From: Gaeumannomyces sp. JS-464
Lineage: Eukaryota; Ascomycota; Sordariomycetes; Magnaporthales; Magnaporthaceae
NCBI GenBank assembly: GCA_002197995.1
Contig: NGZR01000002.1
Location: 8,122,001-8,186,000 of the forward strand
Direction of reading: 5' to 3'
Length of the DNA: 64,000 bases
The translations under genes were made by a program, and so were the position numbers. A model generated the notes under the pieces. It saw only the letters and a list, made by a program, of their open reading frames with translations. It made no database searches and was not told where the DNA came from. Positions within the stretch are counted from its first letter, which is position 1, and each line of letters starts with the position of its first letter. Below, in pieces: positions 59,497-64,000 of this stretch.

Positions 59497-59675
59497 GCTC
59501 ACCGAGCACTGCTCGGCTACGAAACCCTTATAAAGGTTTACCGTTATTTTGTGGCGAGACACACAGGGGTTTCCACCCGGGTTCGAACCGGGGACCTCAT
59601 GGTGACTTTATGTCCATGTGGGTGGTGTGTGGTGCAATCGCATCCAACTGCACCATCCGCGGTGCCCCGGTTGTT
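59497..59675 (-). mobile_element. SINE-like element, copy 2 (tRNA-derived head)
   Basis: On the minus strand, an A-box-like TGGTGCAGTTGGATGCG and a B box GGTTCGAACCC inside a perfect 5-bp T-stem (CCCGG/CCGGG) form a tRNA-like head. No complementary acceptor stem is found. The tail has a short hairpin (AAACC...GGGTTT), then CGTAGCCGAG and GGTGAGC, and ends in a long T run. The tail matches copy 1 while the head differs. Confidence 0.5.
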
Positions 59676-60938
59676 GAAAGGCACGGCAGGAGCTCGGATG
59701 ATAAAGGCCTGGGGGAGGAATGGAGGAGGGGTTAGCAGACGGGAGGACGTCAGGGCCTACCGTCGCCGGGTGCTCACCGAGGGACCGTTTGCTATGCACA
59801 AAGGACCCCGCCCCGCAGGCTCCTTCCCTCCTCTAGGACACCTGGGTGTGGCGCTCCCGTCCTGGGCAGTCTAGTAGACCACGGAATACAGGAGCCTGGC
59901 TCGGATCCATGTCCGCGGGCTCTTTTTATATCTGATATTCCCTCTCATTATGGCATGCCACACCCCAGCCCATTCGTCGAGCCTTTACTGATATCCAACT
60001 CCCTGGCCCGCACGGCCACTCCATACTGCTAGATATCAGCAGCAAGAACGCATCTCGGACCTGGGCCCATCGAGCCGCAGTCCTTGATCCCCGACGTGCA
60101 TACCTCTTTCTACCGACGGCACCTTTGCTCCGCAGACCTTCCGGTATTGTCCCCCAAGCACGAGATACAAAAACCGTAGTCGCAGCAATCATAATCAAGG
60201 ACGTGCCGGGTTGCGCCCGCAGCCCAGACAGCAACTCGACCACCTCTCCTATCGACAAGTATTGACGACGTTTGCGACCCGGGCACATACTCGCTGCCGG
60301 GGTTCCAACCACACATCCTCGACGCTGCTCTCTGGTGCGCGAATGATACCGACGCCCGCTTAGGACGAAAATGATGGTACCCCTGTTGCCCCAATCTGGA
60401 TTTTACTTTGCTGTTTTCCTTTTGCTTCCTGTTTTCCCTTTTACTCTTCCCTTTCTCTTTTCGTTCCTTGTTTCCTTTCTCTTTTACTTTTCTTTCCCTG
60501 CCCTGACTCTTTCGGGAAAGGGGGTTGCCAGCTACTAACGGAAACGCTTTTGTGGCAGAGGTATATAGGAGGTACTAAATTTTTGACGCAAGCGAGTCAC
60601 AACGTCCCTCAGTATTAATCATACGGCAGGGGTCGTGGACGGCACGACAGGCAGATGACGGTCAGCAAGGGCTGGAGTCGCAGCAGGCTCGTGTTGAGCA
60701 CATTCACTCCTATATCGACTGACGAGCAGTCATTTTGGTACAAGAACCACGGGAGTCAGATGGCAGATACCAGATGGTTTCACTTGATCGGCTGGATAGA
60801 ACCGCAATAAGGGACAAGGAAACGTGATAATTCCGTGGGAGGTGCCTGTTTGCTCCATCTTCCCCTATCCTTTCCGCCAGTCCACCACCCTCGTCCTCCC
60901 GCCTTGAACCAACCTTCCCCCATCAACTCACAATAAAA

Positions 60939-61293
60939 TCAGCTGCCCCGGTAGGTGGTGTAGCCATACGGGCTCAGCAGCAGCGGCACGTGGTAGTGCT
61001 GGCCGCGCTGGACCTCAAACACGACGGCGACCTCGGGGAAGAAGGTGCCCGCGTCGCCAAAATACCCAGCCGTGTCGAAGCGCAGCGTCCAGCGGCTGCT
61101 GCCGGCGCCGCCCGTAGGAGTGGCCTCGACCTCGCCCAGGACGTCGTCGAGCGTGTAGATGGGCACCTCGCCCGAGTCGTTGGAGGCGCTGAAGGGCAGC
61201 CAGGCCTTGACGCGGCCGTCGTCGTCCGTCTGCGACTCGAACGTGCGCGCCGTCGCGCCGGCCCCGCCGTGCTGGCCGTGGTGCGCGACGGCG

Positions 61294-61325
<32 letters not shown>

Positions 61326-61514
61326 GGCGCCCGGGCCCGTGGGCGCGAAGCTGGCGGCCGAGGGGGGGGTCAGCTCGAGGCGCACGCGCACGCCGCGGGC
61401 GGGCTTGCCGGCTGTCGTGTCCAGGATGTGGCAGGTTATGCGGTCCTTGGCCGGGGCGGTGGTGGCGGTGGTGGTGGGGGCCATTTTTGGTTGTCGTGTG
61501 GGTGGTGGTTGCAA
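60939..61514 (-). CDS. 5-hydroxyisourate hydrolase (transthyretin-like)
   Basis: Hydrolyses 5-hydroxyisourate, the product of urate oxidase, in purine breakdown. Residues from about 24 read ITCHILDTTAGKPARGVRVRLEL, in two blocks: the N-terminal signature with the catalytic-type His, and the first strand of the transthyretin fold. Later blocks are FPEVAVVFEV, HYHVPLLLSPYGYTTYRGS, and the C-terminal YRGS that defines true HIU hydrolases as opposed to transthyretins. A Ser-rich and His/Gly loop (residues 55-85) lengthens the protein to 191 residues against the usual 110-140. Single exon; an internal Met at 61484 is an alternative start. No peroxisomal SKL end is present. Confidence 0.92.
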
Positions 61515-63302
61515 TGAGATGGATGAGGCGAGGTGGAAGGTTGGTTTGGTTGGTGTGGATGCGGGGGTGTGTTGGTTTGGCGGGGAACTGCAGGTGCTTT
61601 TGCGGAACGTTCCGGCTTGACTGAGGCCCAGCTATAGTTGTGCCAAAAGAGGTCTTTGATGGTAAGAGATGTCAAAATGAGGCCAAATAGGTCCCAAGGC
61701 TAGCTGGCTCTTGCGGGCAAGCGGGGTAGGACTTGGGTTGTAAGAGACTTTGGCGGGGATGGGGTTGGATCAGTCGTCTCAGCCAAGTTGGCGCGCGACC
61801 AGTCAAGATGGAGGAATGAGACGAGGAAATCGGGGAGCTGTCAGTGGTCGAACCGCTCAGACAGGATCATCTGAAATCCATGTCCTGGTCTGTCCTTCTT
61901 TTGCCATCGGGATGGGGCGACGCCGCCAGTTATTATACTCGAGGAGGCAAACATTGGCCCATGACATGTTGATACCTCGCATTTCAGTAGTGCCGTACTC
62001 GGACGCGGCGTGTTTGCACAAGGCCGGACGGGAATGGAGCTCTCGGCCGGCCGCAGGCGCAGCACAGCCATGCATCGGCTAGGCCAGCTGTGTGTCACTT
62101 ACCAAGGCGAGCATGGGGCCACGAAGCTTTCCCATCTGCGGGCGTGTCCATTAGTACGGCTATCACGGCGACAGGACAGGCCTGCCTGCCTCTCCGAGCC
62201 AACCGGCCCGGACTGATCGACATTGCGTCTCGTCCAATGCATTGATTGTGGTCCGGCCATCAGCAAGGAAGGCGGCTGGTGCGCGCCTGTGGGACAAGCA
62301 CATCTGCAGCTGACAAGCGCGCCTCCTCTTGGATGGCATGCTTGACCTCTTGGGGACTCACCCCCAACCCCAATCGAGACGCGCGGGTTGCACCACATGG
62401 CAGTTCTGGGCGGCTTCTTCACTGGACCAAGACGCAGGCGAAGCCACCCAAGGGTGACGGGCGAAATGGATGATGGGTGCCACGGGGAAAGGGCGGGTCC
62501 CCACATTTCTGCGCGCCGCTCGGCTGCTGAGGCTGAAGATTTCTGGGGGAAGGGTGGCAGCCGGAGCATGGCAGAGGAACATTGAACGGCTGCCCGCAAG
62601 TCTTGGCCTTGTGTGTTCTTTTTGTTCTAATAATAGCAACTCTCATGAGGCAGAATGATCAGGGGTGTGGATCGTCCGGATACAAGCCGTTGGGGGCCAG
62701 ATTGGGTGTGATGGACCCCGAATGTTATTTTATTGATTGCCAGCATCTTCAGCCTCCTCGCAAAACCCGGCTTGATGTCGCAATCAACGGGAGGCGCAGC
62801 GGCCAGCTGTTGACAGCGCTGCATCTACAACACATGAGTTGGTGAGAATCAAGCTCGAGTTGGCGGGGGCGGGTTTGTCGGCGTCTTTGGTCTTGATCAG
62901 GGACAACACAACGGCTTGGGCTGCTCGCCGCATCCATTCGCTCTCGTGGCGGACCCACAGACGCGATTCGGTACCCCGCCATCAGTGACGTCCACCGCCC
63001 CTGACAACCCCAGGCTAATTCCAAACGCTTCTACCGGATGCGATGTGATGTGCGAAGAAGAAAAAAAGAAACCGCCTTTTGTCCACACCCTGCCTGGCGC
63101 CATACGCGACTGGACCTTTGGGCCTGCTCTTCGGTAGATCGCCTGCTTACTGTGTACGTCTGCATCTGCTGGAAGCGTTGCAACCACCGATTTGGAAACG
63201 CAGCAGGGTGGGAACAAACAACCAAGCCTGGGAACGAGCCCCTCCCGCGAGCCAACCGACCCAGCACCGCCGCCTGCTACCCTCTATCCACACACAACGA
63301 AG
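61515..63302. other. divergent intergenic region
   Basis: 1.8 kb between HIU hydrolase (minus) and GET3 (plus). No recognisable gene or repeat. Confidence 0.5.
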
Positions 63303-64000
63303 ATGTCGGCCGCCCTGATCGACGCCGACGCGCTGGAGCCGACGCTCCAGTCGATCCTGGACCAGCGCTCGCTGCGCTGGATCTTCGTGGGCGGCAAGGG
63401 CGGCGTGGGCAAGACGACGACGTCGTGCTCGCTGGCCATCCAGCTGGCCAAGGTCCGGCGCTCCGTCCTGCTCATCTCGACCGACCCGGCCCACAACCTG
63501 TCGGACGCCTTCTCGCAAAAGTTCGGCAAGGAGGCCCGCCTGATCGACGGCTTCGACAACCTGAGCGCCATGGAGATCGACCCCAACGGCAGCATGCAGG
63601 ACCTGCTCGCCGGCCAGGGCGACGACGCTGCCGGCGGCGGCGCTGATCAGGGCATGGCGGGCATGGGTGGCATGATGCAAGATTTAGCGTTTGCTGTGAG
63701 CTAGTCCTTGAGCCTTTCTCTCTCCCTCTACCTTTCCCTCCCGCGTTCTGGTTATGATGTAGAAAACTAAATCGTTCCTCCTCCCAAACGACACAGATCC
63801 CCGGCATCGACGAGGCCATGTCCTTCGCCGAGGTCCTCAAGCAGGTCAAGTCCCTCTCCTACGAGACTATCATCTTCGACACGGCGCCCACGGGCCACAC
63901 GCTGCGCTTCCTGCAGTTCCCCTCGGTCCTCGAGAAGGCGCTCGCAAAGGTGTCGCAGCTGTCGAGCCAGTACGGCCCCCTGCTCAACGGCTTCCTGGGC
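63303..64000 (+). CDS. get3: GET3 / ArsA-type ATPase (5' part)
   Basis: Cytosolic ATPase that receives tail-anchored membrane proteins and delivers them to the ER receptor Get1/Get2. Exon 1 is 63303-63695; a 101-nt intron (GTGAGC...ACACAG) leads to exon 2 from 63797, which runs off the window. The deviant Walker [13 protein letters not shown] lies near residue 32, switch I is in [12 protein letters not shown], and [14 protein letters not shown] is the switch II/A-loop region. The Gly/Met-rich insert ([17 protein letters not shown]) and [13 protein letters not shown] are typical of eukaryotic GET3. The frame is intact to the window end. Confidence 0.96.

Larger units (their letters stand above)
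58863..60938. other. intergenic region with second SINE-like element
   Basis: 3' UTR, then the element at 59497-59675 with its adjoining poly-A, then 59880-60400, where minus-strand frames are weakly protein-like but unrecognised. Nothing else seen. Confidence 0.45.

Noticed and set aside
59560..59665. Functional tRNA gene at the second element
   Set aside because: Good T-stem but no complementary acceptor stem and no proper anticodon loop.

Overview
The window is nuclear DNA of a filamentous ascomycete (Pezizomycotina, most likely Sordariomycetes). Genes are GC-rich and lie on both strands. They carry short GT...AG introns of about 44-141 bp with CTNAC-type branch points, and pyrimidine-rich leaders. 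The gene families are fungal: AA11 LPMO, DUF7580-subtilisin, acuF-type zinc finger and Tra1. I see no rRNA gene, no CRISPR array and no convincing functional tRNA gene.

Left end (0.4-6.9 kb). This is the most interesting locus. A 289-residue gasdermin-like protein (383-1252, minus) lies directly downstream of, and on the same strand as, a DUF7580 + subtilisin (S8) protease gene (1718-4737). That is the arrangement of the Podospora HET-Q1/HET-Q2 cell-death pair, in which the protease removes a C-terminal tail from the gasdermin. An acuF-type C2H2 protein gene (about 4800-6891, plus) runs divergently from the protease gene.

7.9-22.5 kb. The giant SAGA/NuA4 subunit Tra1 (7949-19745, minus) is followed by a secreted AA11 chitin-active LPMO with a repetitive linker and an X278-like tail (21132-22458, minus).

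22.5-43.5 kb. Two long gene-free stretches surround and separate small housekeeping genes. These are a gamma-glutamylcyclotransferase-like (AIG2) gene containing an 8-nt micro-exon, a Yih1/IMPACT homologue, a CASTOR/GATS-like ACT-domain protein, and a METTL25/RRNAD1-like methyltransferase gene divergent from mitochondrial uS13m. An M19 membrane dipeptidase follows.

43.5-64 kb. An F-BAR/DEP/RhoGAP (Rgd2-type) gene is followed by an aminoglycoside-phosphotransferase-family pseudogene and a small unknown gene with a very long upstream region. Then come two SINE-like tRNA-headed elements flanking a cysteine-free secreted internal-repeat protein, HIU hydrolase, and the 5' part of GET3, cut by the window end.

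A recurring pattern affects the annotation. At least 20 single-base indels, 18 of them losses and mostly in short C or G runs, break the frames of conserved, mostly unrelated genes including essential ones. This looks like residual assembly error, not mass pseudogenisation, so I give the gene models across the breaks. No corrected sequences are given.
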